This document shows, piece by piece, positions 22,096 to 30,231 of a stretch of DNA of 30,604 nucleotides. The DNA is from Bacillota bacterium (GTDB taxonomy: Bacteria; Bacillota; Limnochordia; Darwinibacteriales; Darwinibacteriaceae), in contig JAAZLY010000276.1 of the NCBI GenBank assembly GCA_012799115.1, positions 1-30,604 of the forward strand, read 5' to 3'. The notes beneath the pieces were generated by a model. That model was not told where the DNA came from and did no database searches. It worked only from the letters and a program-made list of their open reading frames with translations. Both the position numbers and the translations under genes were made by a program. Each line of letters begins with the position of its first letter. Position 1 is the first letter of the stretch.

Positions 22096-22139
22096 AAAAA
22101 AAACCAGCGGCTACACTGTTTTCCAGTGTGCCGCTGGTT
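22096..22139 (-). terminator. Strong intrinsic terminator of bamA
   Basis: A 16-bp stem with a single bulged base (AACCAGCGGC at 22102-22111 and ACACTG at 22113-22118 pair with CAGTGT at 22124-22129 and GCCGCTGGTT at 22130-22139), loop of 5 nt. On the minus strand it is followed by eight T (22103-22096). Confidence 0.95.
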
Positions 22140-22151
22140 CGAGGTCCGTTT

Positions 22152-23906
22152 CTAGAACATGTTGCCAATTCCAAAGTAGAACTGACCCTTACGCTCATCT
22201 TCTACATTCTTACCCCAACCATAGTCGAGACGTAATAAGCCAAGTGGTGTGTCTAGGCGTACACCAACACCAAAGCTGTTGGCTAGGTCGGTAAAGCCCA
22301 TCGCCTCGTTTTGATCCCAGGTTGTACCCCAGTCAGTAAAGAGTACGCCCGTTACTTTCTCGAGAACCGGAATCCGCAACTCTGCGTTCATAACCAGCAT
22401 ATGGTCGCCGACCAAGGATCCGCGTTTCTCGCCTTCATCCTCATAACCGCCATAGGGATAACCCCTCAAGGTATCAGCTCCACCAATTGTGAAAGCCTCC
22501 TGACCGCGATCTCCAAGATCGCCACCTAAGAGCCTGCCGCCAAGTCCTCGTACGGCCAGCACCATACCCCCATCAGTAATTTGGAAGTACCGACTGTGTT
22601 CTAGGCGCAACTTCGCATATTGCATGTCGCCACCTAGCAGACGAGTACCAACCTCGAGATACACATCATTCTTGTAGCCCTCGGTGGGACTAAAGGGATG
22701 ATCGGTGGTATTGGTGTTTACACCAAAGCCCACGGTTCTATTTCTGTAGTTCTTGAACTCCGTCTCTTCAATGGATTCCGAAGGTAGATCGTAGGTGGTA
22801 TTCTCCATCTTAAAGGTTAGTCTGCCTCGAGTAAACTCACTAAAGGGGCGCCCTAGGGTCAAATCTCCACCATTTGTCGTCCGCTTTGCCTCCAAAGAGT
22901 CTTCGGTTACCGCGTCAGTTACAGTAAGCGGTCTGCTACGTCGATAGAGGTTTGTGCCGAGGGACGTACCTGTCTTATCGATATATGGTTCATAGAAGCC
23001 TAGTTCATATTCTTGGAGCCGTTTGCCGAAGCGAGCTGTGGCATTGATTCTCTGTCCTCTGCCCAGGAAGTTCTCATCCGCGGCTTCGATAAAGCCCAAC
23101 AAACGATCGGTGCTACTATAGGAAACCCCAAATGTAGCAGAGCCAGTCTTCCGTTCCGTCAGATTGATCGTCAATACCGTCTCGTCGGGATCATCTTCTT
23201 CTGAGAAGTCTCGGCTGATCTCGTCAAAATAGCCTAGCATCAGGACTCGACGCAAACCTTGATCAATCTGGTGAATATTGACAGGATCACCTGGCTCAAA
23301 GGAAAGCTCCCGCTCAATAACGAAGTCCTTCGTTTTTTCATTACCCTCTATGACAACATCCTTAAGCGTTGTCTGGGCCAGGACTACACTGATACGTCCA
23401 TCAGTGTCAGCAGTAAGGTCCGCAATTCGAGCAAAATATCCGTGTTCAGTCGCAATCCATTCGCGAAGCCCGTACAGATCTTCCCAAAGGTCATGAATAT
23501 TGAGAATGTACCCGGTTTGTGTGCTCATCTGTTTCTGATACTCTCCAAAGGGGATACCAGACATTCCAGAGAAAGTAATCTCTTGCACAACAGGATTCTC
23601 TACAACATGGAAGATCACTTGAACACCTGCGGTAGCGGGTTCAAAACTCGCTGTAGCATCCTGGAAATAGCCAAGATCATAAATCGATCGCAAGTCATCT
23701 AGGATCTGCTGTTCCACCGCTGGTTGGTTTACTTTTGTCTTTAGGATACTTGCTTTGATTGTCTCAGTATCAATAAATCTGTTCCCTTTTACTTCAATGG
23801 ACCGAACAATAGATGACTCTTGAGCACCCACACTCAATGTGCCCATCTGAAGAAACAAACCGATTACGATGAGCCCCACTAAGAGCCTGGCTGAACTTCG
23901 CTTCAT
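22152..23906 (-). CDS. bamA: Outer-membrane protein assembly factor BamA (Omp85)
   Basis: A 584-residue Omp85 protein. The signal peptide covers residues 1-29 (ending VGA). Three POTRA domains follow at about 33-103 (IVRSIEVKGNRFIDTETI), 105-177 and 180-251 (KDVVIEGNEKTKDFVIEREL). The 16-strand barrel runs from about 255 to the end, closing with Phe. The L6 motif LRGY at 480-483 matches the (V/I)RGF lock. E. coli BamA has five POTRAs and 810 residues, so this is a three-POTRA form. It folds barrels such as LptD, OmpM and the small barrels of this locus. ATG at 23906 is chosen (GGGAGG 7 nt upstream); an in-frame ATG at 23927 would put that site inside the gene. A strong terminator follows. Confidence 0.94.
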   Translation of the reverse strand: MKRSSARLLVGLIVIGLFLQMGTLSVGAQESSIVRSIEVKGNRFIDTETIKASILKTKVNQPAVEQQILDDLRSIYDLGYFQDATASFEPATAGVQVIFHVVENPVVQEITFSGMSGIPFGEYQKQMSTQTGYILNIHDLWEDLYGLREWIATEHGYFARIADLTADTDGRISVVLAQTTLKDVVIEGNEKTKDFVIERELSFEPGDPVNIHQIDQGLRRVLMLGYFDEISRDFSEEDDPDETVLTINLTERKTGSATFGVSYSSTDRLLGFIEAADENFLGRGQRINATARFGKRLQEYELGFYEPYIDKTGTSLGTNLYRRSRPLTVTDAVTEDSLEAKRTTNGGDLTLGRPFSEFTRGRLTFKMENTTYDLPSESIEETEFKNYRNRTVGFGVNTNTTDHPFSPTEGYKNDVYLEVGTRLLGGDMQYAKLRLEHSRYFQITDGGMVLAVRGLGGRLLGGDLGDRGQEAFTIGGADTLRGYPYGGYEDEGEKRGSLVGDHMLVMNAELRIPVLEKVTGVLFTDWGTTWDQNEAMGFTDLANSFGVGVRLDTPLGLLRLDYGWGKNVEDERKGQFYFGIGNMF

Positions 23907-23987
23907 TGCACTGCCTCCCACGCGCATTAGATTTTTCGTCTCTGCCTTATTCTACTTACCTTATTCGTATTCCTCTTGCCAAGTCTG

Positions 23988-24015
23988 GGGACTGTGTGCA
24001 GAAAAACCCAGTCCC
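23988..24015. repeat. Hairpin at the end of the S55 peptidase gene
   Basis: GGGACTG (23988-23994) pairs with CAGTCCC (24009-24015) around a 14-nt loop, reaching into the stop codon of the S55-type gene. The T-run lies in the loop and not after the stem, so it is not a standard terminator. It could mark partial termination or RNA processing before bamA. Confidence 0.35.
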
Positions 24016-25790
24016 TAATGGTATATGTTTAGATCAAAGGTGGCCATACCATCTATGATAAACTGTGTAGCAAGCCGAACCTTGGTGGCGTCTGACGGAG
24101 TGTCAGCCCAAGAAAAATAGCTTAGCGGTGCTTGATACACTTCCTCTTCCCCTTGAACCTCTTCCTCGTATGCCTCATCCTCCATTTCACTGGACTCTTC
24201 CTCCTGGAGACGGGCGTCTAGGAATGGAAAGAACTCGGCCACAATTTCGTTGTTCCGTTCACGATCCATGTACTCTGTAATCAAGGCATCGAGTGACTCA
24301 GCACCTGAGATGATTTGGCGCACAGGTTCATCAGCATCGTCTTCTGCTGGCTCGAGCAGACTCGTGTGGACAGGTGGCTTCTCGACATAGTAGCCCGCTC
24401 CGCCCCCTCGAACAGTCACAGTCAATAAACCCGGTGCGATGTCCTGGGGTACCTCGATACGAAGTGTGCGAATCTCACTGCTACCGCGGAAAGGACGGAT
24501 CGTGACATCGACATCCACAAACTCGCCCGGCTTCACATAAAACGCATTAGGTACGGCCTTTTCAATCGTGGCTGTCTTACGTTCCTGGGAAACCTCTACC
24601 TCGATCCGAACATCCTGTAAATCAACCTCTTGCAGGTTATTATTGGCCAAGAGCTCGAGACCAGAAAGTAAGTCTGTCAAGGACCATACAGCAATATCAC
24701 TATCACTATAGAAAAGATTCTCTCGAATCATACGCTGGTTAAAGTCTTTGGCGGTAAACTCTAGGCGCACAAAGGATGTCCCAGCACCGAGGCGATCGAG
24801 AGTGGCATCGATACTCTGATAGGCACTGCTGATCACCAGGGGAACCATGATACTCGGTTCTTTCACAGCCTCGACATTGAATGACCTACGAATCTCACGA
24901 TCACGATCGCGGACTTGAATATTCACAGACACGTATTCTGGTTGCCTTCCTAGGCTACCCCCGAGACCAACTGCCCTGTCCTGCTCAATCTTGCCGATCG
25001 TTGAGCCTAAAGAGACGATTTTAAAGGGAACATCTAATGAAGGCAAAGTATGATGAACAAAAGCGGCTGAAGCGAAAAAGTCTACCTTACCCCGGTGCGT
25101 AAAGGGATGGCCAAAGGCTAGGAAACGGCCATCATCCTTAACATGCGTAACCGTACCAAAGGAGGCTACTTGAAAGTCACCCCGCAAGAGTTGCACACCT
25201 ACCATGCTGCCAGCCTGAAGGGCTACAGGCCGATAGACATAGTCTGAGGTCAGCGATGGAGTTGTCTGCACTGCGCCCGCACCTAGGGCCTCCGTAAGAT
25301 ACCGAGTATTACGATCATTCAGTCCCTGCACAATCAGTGGTGAACGCATCGTCGTTGTCCCAGGGGGCAGAATCGGATCTGGAAGGGGCATTTCGTCATA
25401 GAGCTTAAACATATCCACTGCAGGAGTTACCAGACCAACACGGTGATCTGTTTGAGCATAGGTATAGCCAATGGCCCCCAGGAGACGGTCCTGGATATAG
25501 ACAGGGGTACCACTCATACCCTGGGCAATGCCTCCTGAGCGTTCAATGACATCGCCACTCACCCGGATCATGATCAAGTTACTCAAGGGCGGGCTTTGGG
25601 GTACCAATCCCAAGATCTCTACATCAAAGGTCTCAATGGTATTACCAGAGATGACTGTCTTGGCCACTCCCCTCAGTCCAGGTCGAACCTCCTCGGGGAG
25701 AAACAATCCTTGGGCATGGGCTGTAGTCAACAGACCACAAAGCAATAAAACCAATAGTATTGTATTAATTCGCAAGAACAATTTACGCAT
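24015..25790 (-). CDS. Secreted SpoIVB-type (S55) peptidase domain protein
   Basis: A 591-residue protein. The signal peptide covers about residues 1-26 (ending AHA). The N-terminal region holds PGLRGVAKTVISGNTIETFD, then GGIAQGMSGTPVYI with Ser93, the nucleophile motif of SpoIVB S55 peptidases, and later DGRFLAFGHPF with His228. The Ser motif comes before the His motif, the reverse of SpoIVB. The remaining part is beta-rich (about 380-460), with an acidic Glu-rich stretch (about 530-555) before the C-terminus. Proteins of this layout occur in several diderm bacteria and lack a proven role. The ATG at 25790 follows GGGG by 7 nt. It lies between a phosphodiester-glycosidase gene and bamA, so it may act on the envelope. 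Activity is not shown. Confidence 0.8.
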   Translation of the reverse strand: MRKLFLRINTILLVLLLCGLLTTAHAQGLFLPEEVRPGLRGVAKTVISGNTIETFDVEILGLVPQSPPLSNLIMIRVSGDVIERSGGIAQGMSGTPVYIQDRLLGAIGYTYAQTDHRVGLVTPAVDMFKLYDEMPLPDPILPPGTTTMRSPLIVQGLNDRNTRYLTEALGAGAVQTTPSLTSDYVYRPVALQAGSMVGVQLLRGDFQVASFGTVTHVKDDGRFLAFGHPFTHRGKVDFFASAAFVHHTLPSLDVPFKIVSLGSTIGKIEQDRAVGLGGSLGRQPEYVSVNIQVRDRDREIRRSFNVEAVKEPSIMVPLVISSAYQSIDATLDRLGAGTSFVRLEFTAKDFNQRMIRENLFYSDSDIAVWSLTDLLSGLELLANNNLQEVDLQDVRIEVEVSQERKTATIEKAVPNAFYVKPGEFVDVDVTIRPFRGSSEIRTLRIEVPQDIAPGLLTVTVRGGGAGYYVEKPPVHTSLLEPAEDDADEPVRQIISGAESLDALITEYMDRERNNEIVAEFFPFLDARLQEEESSEMEDEAYEEEVQGEEEVYQAPLSYFSWADTPSDATKVRLATQFIIDGMATFDLNIYH

Positions 25791-25854
25791 CAAGCCACCC
25801 CTTCTGTCCCTTCCTCGACCAAGGCCGGAGACACTTTACTCTGGCATAGGGCGA

Positions 25855-25874
25855 CCCTTTACTCGAGTAAAGGG
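25855..25874. repeat. Perfect 20-bp palindrome over the glycosidase-like gene's stop codon
   Basis: CCCTTTACTC followed by GAGTAAAGGG is a perfect palindrome whose left half contains the TAA stop of the phosphodiester-glycosidase-like gene. No T-run follows, so it is not a normal terminator. It could be a protein-binding site or an RNA hairpin. Confidence 0.4.
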
Positions 25875-27265
25875 CGTACACCCGCAACAAGGACTATGGC
25901 ATTTCCAACTGGCCGCTCTTTGCCGTCGGAAGGCAAATTAAGGACCAAGTTACGGATCACCATAGTCGTGGAGCCGCCCCCATCTAAGTTCATGGCCTGC
26001 TGCGCTCCCAACTCTATTAAAAGATTTCCAAGTTCAGTCAAAGTCATACCGACACTGATGTTAGGTTGTCGCCCATTCACCGTTACAAGTAACAGCTTAT
26101 GGTCGGCCGTGATGCCAATCGCGGTCCGCGGTGCACGGCCAACTAAGATATCATTCTGAAAGAGCTCTTCTTCACCAGTAATGTGAAGCTTGCCGTCTCG
26201 CACAAGGCGGGGGCCTCCCCCAATGATCTGATTGACACCGAGTTCATCCCAGGCGGGATTAAGTTGGAAGGAGACTTCGACAGGATCGCCGATGCGCAAC
26301 TTCGCCAAAAACTCTTTTTGTACTCCATGGGCCGACAAGACAAAGCCGTCTGGAGGAATCGTACTGTTACCTGTCTGAATCTGGGTAACCACGCCATCTC
26401 TGACGATCACTTCGTGACCCCAGGCATTGGTATTCGTCTTCGTACCATGATGGCTCGTATACACGATGAGTTCATCTTGGAGCCTAGGACGGTTCAGACC
26501 CTGAACTGCTGCAACCTCCAGGCCCTCTTCGAGCGAGACAGTGACAGTCCCCTCGAAATCGACTTGATCCATCACAGCGATGTTAGGACCTATGCCCAAT
26601 GCAGTACGCTTCGCATAGGGTTCACTCATGAGCTGACCATCAATCATGAAAAGGCCCAAAGGCCTTCCAGTCCCAGCAAAGAATGCCCCATTTACGGCGG
26701 CGATGGCTTCCATCCGCTTGGCAATCTGACTTACCTCTTCTGAACCAAAGAGTCGGTCTTGAGCTAAAGCGAGCTTCACTTCATAGCCTTGCCTCAAGTC
26801 AATCTCCAGGTAGTTGACAACATTCGGTCCGAAGACGTCTGCTCGCCTTTGATGACCGTAGATCACACCAAAGTCTACCATACGTCTCGACGTATTAGCG
26901 AATGTTTTCGGAATCTCCAATAAAAAAACATCCTCATCTTCGGTAGCCACGCCAAGGGGAATCTGATAGTTAAAATCGAGAACGACACGCCAACCTTGGG
27001 CTAGCTCTGAGTGGCGTACATCTTTTAGGGCCACATCACGGATTGGATGCGAAATGTGAAGATCCGGGAAGGGTAGATTGGAGTCGACGATGACCTTCAT
27101 AGGACTTGTGGTGTAGCTCACATTGTATACCTGTCCAGGAGCTTTAGGCAAGGATAGAGTTATGTACTCCGGAGATATTTGAACTCCCTGTGCTGAGGCC
27201 GCATTCACGCAGAAAACTAGGATATAAATGAAAGCAGACAAGATACTACGCCGCGAAAACAGCAC
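25859..27265 (-). CDS. Phosphodiester glycosidase (NAGPA) domain protein with N-terminal AMIN-like region
   Basis: A 468-residue secreted protein. The signal peptide ends near residue 25 (ASA). An N-terminal beta region (about 45-150; KVIVDSNLPFPDLHI, RVVLDFNYQIP) resembles an AMIN-type domain, which often binds peptidoglycan. The C-terminal NAGPA domain shows AAVNGAFFAG near 190, a GGGPRLV motif and MNLDGGGSTTMVI from 425. NAGPA-domain proteins hydrolyse or bind phosphodiester-linked sugars; bacterial members are linked to cell-wall glycopolymers. The start is taken as GTG at 27265, 7 nt after GGGGG; the ATG at 27271 leaves 1 nt. It follows the flagellar terminator and precedes the S55 gene. 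Substrate unknown. Confidence 0.85.
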   Translation of the reverse strand: MLFSRRSILSAFIYILVFCVNAASAQGVQISPEYITLSLPKAPGQVYNVSYTTSPMKVIVDSNLPFPDLHISHPIRDVALKDVRHSELAQGWRVVLDFNYQIPLGVATEDEDVFLLEIPKTFANTSRRMVDFGVIYGHQRRADVFGPNVVNYLEIDLRQGYEVKLALAQDRLFGSEEVSQIAKRMEAIAAVNGAFFAGTGRPLGLFMIDGQLMSEPYAKRTALGIGPNIAVMDQVDFEGTVTVSLEEGLEVAAVQGLNRPRLQDELIVYTSHHGTKTNTNAWGHEVIVRDGVVTQIQTGNSTIPPDGFVLSAHGVQKEFLAKLRIGDPVEVSFQLNPAWDELGVNQIIGGGPRLVRDGKLHITGEEELFQNDILVGRAPRTAIGITADHKLLLVTVNGRQPNISVGMTLTELGNLLIELGAQQAMNLDGGGSTTMVIRNLVLNLPSDGKERPVGNAIVLVAGVRPLLE

Positions 27266-27319
27266 AAACATACCCCCTGTTCATCCTTCTCAATTCGTGA
27301 TCGGGGCCTATTCTCCTGC

Positions 27320-27355
27320 AAAAAAATGAACTCCACAAGGGGCATCTTGTGGAGT
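27320..27355 (-). terminator. Strong intrinsic terminator of the flagellar gene group
   Basis: A perfect 10-bp stem (ACTCCACAAG at 27330-27339, CTTGTGGAGT at 27346-27355) with a 6-nt loop. On the minus strand it is followed by TCA and seven T (27326-27320). It lies 9 nt past the flgJ stop. Confidence 0.95.
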
Positions 27356-27364
27356 AATCAAGCT

Positions 27365-27676
27365 CTAATCGTCTTCCGGGACGTAACGAGACATTTGCTC
27401 ATAAATCATCTTGGCCAGCCCTACACTCTGGGTCTGGGCGAAGCTATTAGCCAGTTCCTGATCGAGCATCGATTGGAATATTTTCTCAGCTCGCCGATCA
27501 CCAAGTAAGTCGTTTTCGGGAACAGTGCGCCGCATCTGCTCCAGGAGTTGATAGAGAAAAATGGCCTCGAACTGCTCCGATGCATCCTGTAAAGCCTGCT
27601 GAGACTTAGACTTGCGGCCAGCTAACTCCTCTGCTTTGCTGGCTACCAGATCACTTGGCGCCCAATTTACACGCAC
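27365..27676 (-). CDS. flgJ: FlgJ-type rod-binding protein (single domain)
   Basis: A 103-residue protein with the rod-binding domain of FlgJ (ASEQFEAIFLYQLLEQMRRT near 32-51, then LDQELANSFAQTQSVGLAKM). It lacks the peptidoglycan hydrolase domain present in FlgJ of beta- and gamma-proteobacteria, as is common elsewhere, so another lytic enzyme must open the wall. In known systems it caps the growing rod. The GTG start at 27676 follows GGAGGG by 6 nt. It is the last gene of the flg group, 21 nt after flgI. Confidence 0.85.
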   Translation of the reverse strand: MRVNWAPSDLVASKAEELAGRKSKSQQALQDASEQFEAIFLYQLLEQMRRTVPENDLLGDRRAEKIFQSMLDQELANSFAQTQSVGLAKMIYEQMSRYVPEDD

Positions 27677-27697
27677 TATTCTCCCTCCTCTATCCCT

Positions 27698-28810
27698 CTA
27701 AATAATGACGAGATCTCCAAACAATGCCCCTGCAGCCTTCACGGCCTGTAATATCGCAATGATATCGCGCGGTGTAGCACCTACCGCATTTAGAGCATCG
27801 ACTAGGTCCTGAACGTTAGGGGTACCCCCAAGGACTGTCGTCTGGTTATACACTTGTTCCGCTTCATCATTTGTTTCTCCACCAAGACCTAGATCTCCTC
27901 TAGGATTAGCCTCTTGACCCACTTGTACCTTGAGATTTCCGTGTGAAACAGCGATCGAAGCGATGCGAACCTGTGATCCCATAACTACTGTGCCCGTACG
28001 CTCATTGATGACCACACGTGCATTGGCATCGGGACGAATGGGTAGCTCCTCAAGTTCCGCTATGAAGCGAACTACATTGCCTGTGTACTCCAGAGGGATG
28101 CGAATCTCCACAGTACCTTGATCTCGAGCCCAAGCTAGGTCTTGTTGATACACCTCATTAACCACTTGCACGAGACGACTTGCAGTTGTAAAGTCTGGTT
28201 GCAGGAGGACCATGGCAAGGGTGCCATCGGCGCCAAAATCATATCCTTCCAGTTCTCGCTCGACAATGGCCCCATTGGGAACCGTGCCAACTGTGGTATG
28301 GTTCGTCTGACCACCTGCGCCACCCCGAACGACAAATCCTCCGATGGATACCGCTCCCTGGGCCACAGCAAAAACCTGTCCATTTGCTGCCTGCAAAGGA
28401 GTCTGAAGTAGGAAACCACCCTGGAGGCTGCGAGCATCACCGATGGATGAAACCGTTACATCAAGCCGATCACCTGTCCTGAGGGAGGTAGGCAGATCTG
28501 CAGTTACCATGACTGCAGCAATATTTCGTAGCCTGAGATCATTGGCAGATACAGTGATGCCAAATCCCTCAAGCATATTGGCAATCATTTGGATGTTTGC
28601 CCTAGAACCAGACCCATCGCCCGTTCCTTGTAAACCCACAACGAGACCTAGACCAAAAATCTGGTTGTCCCGATCACCTTGCACCCGGGCCACGTCTTTA
28701 ACTCGCACAATAGGAGTATCATAGCGAATCGGCTCTACCGTCTGAGCAGCGACTAGACTCCCACAAAGGAGGACGATTCCCAGAACTAAAATCACACTCT
28801 TCCTAGACAT
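27698..28810 (-). CDS. flgI: Flagellar P-ring protein FlgI
   Basis: A 370-residue protein with a signal peptide (1-22, ending VAA) and the full FlgI sequence: VRVKDVARVQGDRDNQIFGL, GLGLVVGLQGTGDGS, and the C-terminal DLVDALNAVGATPRDIIAIL. FlgI forms the peptidoglycan-level bushing around the rod. The mature protein has no cysteine, whereas E. coli FlgI has a disulfide. Length equals the family norm. ATG at 28810 follows GGGAGG by 5 nt; 18 nt after flgH. Presence of flgI and flgH means flagella cross an outer membrane. Confidence 0.96.
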   Translation of the reverse strand: MSRKSVILVLGIVLLCGSLVAAQTVEPIRYDTPIVRVKDVARVQGDRDNQIFGLGLVVGLQGTGDGSGSRANIQMIANMLEGFGITVSANDLRLRNIAAVMVTADLPTSLRTGDRLDVTVSSIGDARSLQGGFLLQTPLQAANGQVFAVAQGAVSIGGFVVRGGAGGQTNHTTVGTVPNGAIVERELEGYDFGADGTLAMVLLQPDFTTASRLVQVVNEVYQQDLAWARDQGTVEIRIPLEYTGNVVRFIAELEELPIRPDANARVVINERTGTVVMGSQVRIASIAVSHGNLKVQVGQEANPRGDLGLGGETNDEAEQVYNQTTVLGGTPNVQDLVDALNAVGATPRDIIAILQAVKAAGALFGDLVII

Positions 28811-28828
28811 AATATCCTCCCTTTCGAT

Positions 28829-29434
28829 CTAAAACAACCAGTTGAACAGACGGGTGAGAATCCCAGGATTATTCTTATCAGCGACAATACCTGTGCCCAA
28901 GAAGGCGATCTCCGCATCAGCCACAAAGTTTGACAAGATAGTGTTATCCGGGGCCACGTCTCGACTTCGTATAACCCCTGAGAGAACAATTTCTTGTTCC
29001 TCACCATTAATCATGATTTTCTGTCGCCCTTCAACACGCATTGTGTCATTAGGATAAACCTCAACCACCTTGGTTGTTACATTGGCCGTAAGGCTTCCTC
29101 CCCTTGTCGTAGCACCATCTGATGTAAATGCATCACCACCGCTGAGCCTCAAAAGGGGAATCAAATCCGCCAAGACACCCATACCAGGACCTACAGAAAG
29201 TTCGGAGTCCTTACCTGTCACTGTCGATGCATTTTGCCTTGCGGTAGCTCTCTCTACGATGATCACAGTAACAAGATCCCCTATCCGCTTGGCCTTTCTA
29301 TCCTCGAACATCGATGGCGTATCCACCGGATAGAGAGACTGGGCCATAGCATGAAGCGCCAAGACTTGATGAGCTAAGGCCAAACATACTAAAGTAAAGA
29401 CTAATACCTTACCAGCAAACTGCTTCTTTGTCAT
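28829..29434 (-). CDS. flgH: Flagellar L-ring protein FlgH
   Basis: A 201-residue protein. The segments FEDRKAKRIGDLVTVIIVE, then GVIRSRDVAPDNTILSNFVA and KNNPGILTRLFNWLF at the end are the FlgH signature. FlgH builds the outer-membrane bushing of the flagellar rod. In proteobacteria it is a lipoprotein; here the N-terminus (about 1-32) looks like a Sec signal ending AMA without a lipobox, since the only Cys (17) is preceded by LV. So anchoring may differ. Its ATG overlaps the flgA stop in an ATGA tetranucleotide. Confidence 0.95.
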   Translation of the reverse strand: MTKKQFAGKVLVFTLVCLALAHQVLALHAMAQSLYPVDTPSMFEDRKAKRIGDLVTVIIVERATARQNASTVTGKDSELSVGPGMGVLADLIPLLRLSGGDAFTSDGATTRGGSLTANVTTKVVEVYPNDTMRVEGRQKIMINGEEQEIVLSGVIRSRDVAPDNTILSNFVADAEIAFLGTGIVADKNNPGILTRLFNWLF

Positions 29435-30225
29435 GGAGTATTGAACCCCCTCATATTCACCTGAACCGTCTGGGCATCTATGATTTCGCCCAAGACCATT
29501 TGCCTGGAGAGTGTGTTTTCCACGGAAATCACCTCTCCAACACCACCAGAACCCCGGGCAATGCCAGGAGCTGTCACCACAAGTGACCCAGTCTGCACAA
29601 GAATGGTAACCTGGGCTCCCCTCTCAATAATGGGGATCACTTCAACGTTCAGCGTAGTCAACGGGCTTCCGCTGAGTATGTGCCGGGTTGTACGTAAGCC
29701 TACAAACTCTTCCACCGTACGCAAATCAGGCTGACCACTTCTAAACTCTTGCTCTTCTACTGTGATATCAGCTGGGGAAATCACATGACCACGTGGTAAA
29801 TCCACCACCGCCACGACCACCTCATAGATAGGAAACCCTGCTTCTGTCTGATTCACCGTAGTGCCTACGGGAGCCGAGGCTACACCGTATACCTGGACAG
29901 TCGATGCGCCCTTAAACTCGATTTTCTTCAGATCCAAACCGCCTTGGCGCAGACGCACCTCAATTTGAGCCTTGGTTAGACGTCTGGAATTTCCGCTCAG
30001 GGGAGCCGCCCCTGCATTAATAGCCTCTACTTGGCTCACCAACTCTTCTGGACCAGTTATCGTAGCTATTTTACCTAGCAGGAGATCGGGACCCTGGATA
30101 TTGACGCTTTCCGGTAATAGTATGACCACCTTCTCCTGCTCCGCAGCGCGGACTATGTAACTACCCAAGGCAAGAGAGCCCAGAAAAGTCAAAACAAGCA
30201 TCCACAGAACCTGTCTCCGTGTCAT
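29431..30225 (-). CDS. flgA: Flagellar P-ring chaperone FlgA
   Basis: A 264-residue protein with a signal peptide (about 1-28). A first domain with the FlgA N-terminal fold follows (LLGKIATITGPEEL). The SAF domain lies at about 135-195 (VVVAVVDLPRGHVISPADIT, GLRTTRHILSGSPLT). The C-terminal strands end in GEIIDAQTVQVNMRG, the usual FlgA finish. FlgA holds FlgI monomers in the periplasm for P-ring assembly. It starts 6 nt after the flgG stop and overlaps flgH by 4 nt, so the group is one operon. Confidence 0.93.
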   Translation of the reverse strand: MTRRQVLWMLVLTFLGSLALGSYIVRAAEQEKVVILLPESVNIQGPDLLLGKIATITGPEELVSQVEAINAGAAPLSGNSRRLTKAQIEVRLRQGGLDLKKIEFKGASTVQVYGVASAPVGTTVNQTEAGFPIYEVVVAVVDLPRGHVISPADITVEEQEFRSGQPDLRTVEEFVGLRTTRHILSGSPLTTLNVEVIPIIERGAQVTILVQTGSLVVTAPGIARGSGGVGEVISVENTLSRQMVLGEIIDAQTVQVNMRGFNTP

Positions 30226-30231
30226 AGGCCA

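Noticed and set aside
23907..23987. Promoter directly upstream of bamA
   Set aside because: TTGGCA at 23982-23977 has no acceptable -10 at 16-18 nt; bamA may be transcribed from upstream.
26183..26743. 186-codon plus-strand frame opposite the NAGPA-type gene
   Set aside because: It is antisense to a conserved domain, has no ribosome binding site and shows no family features.
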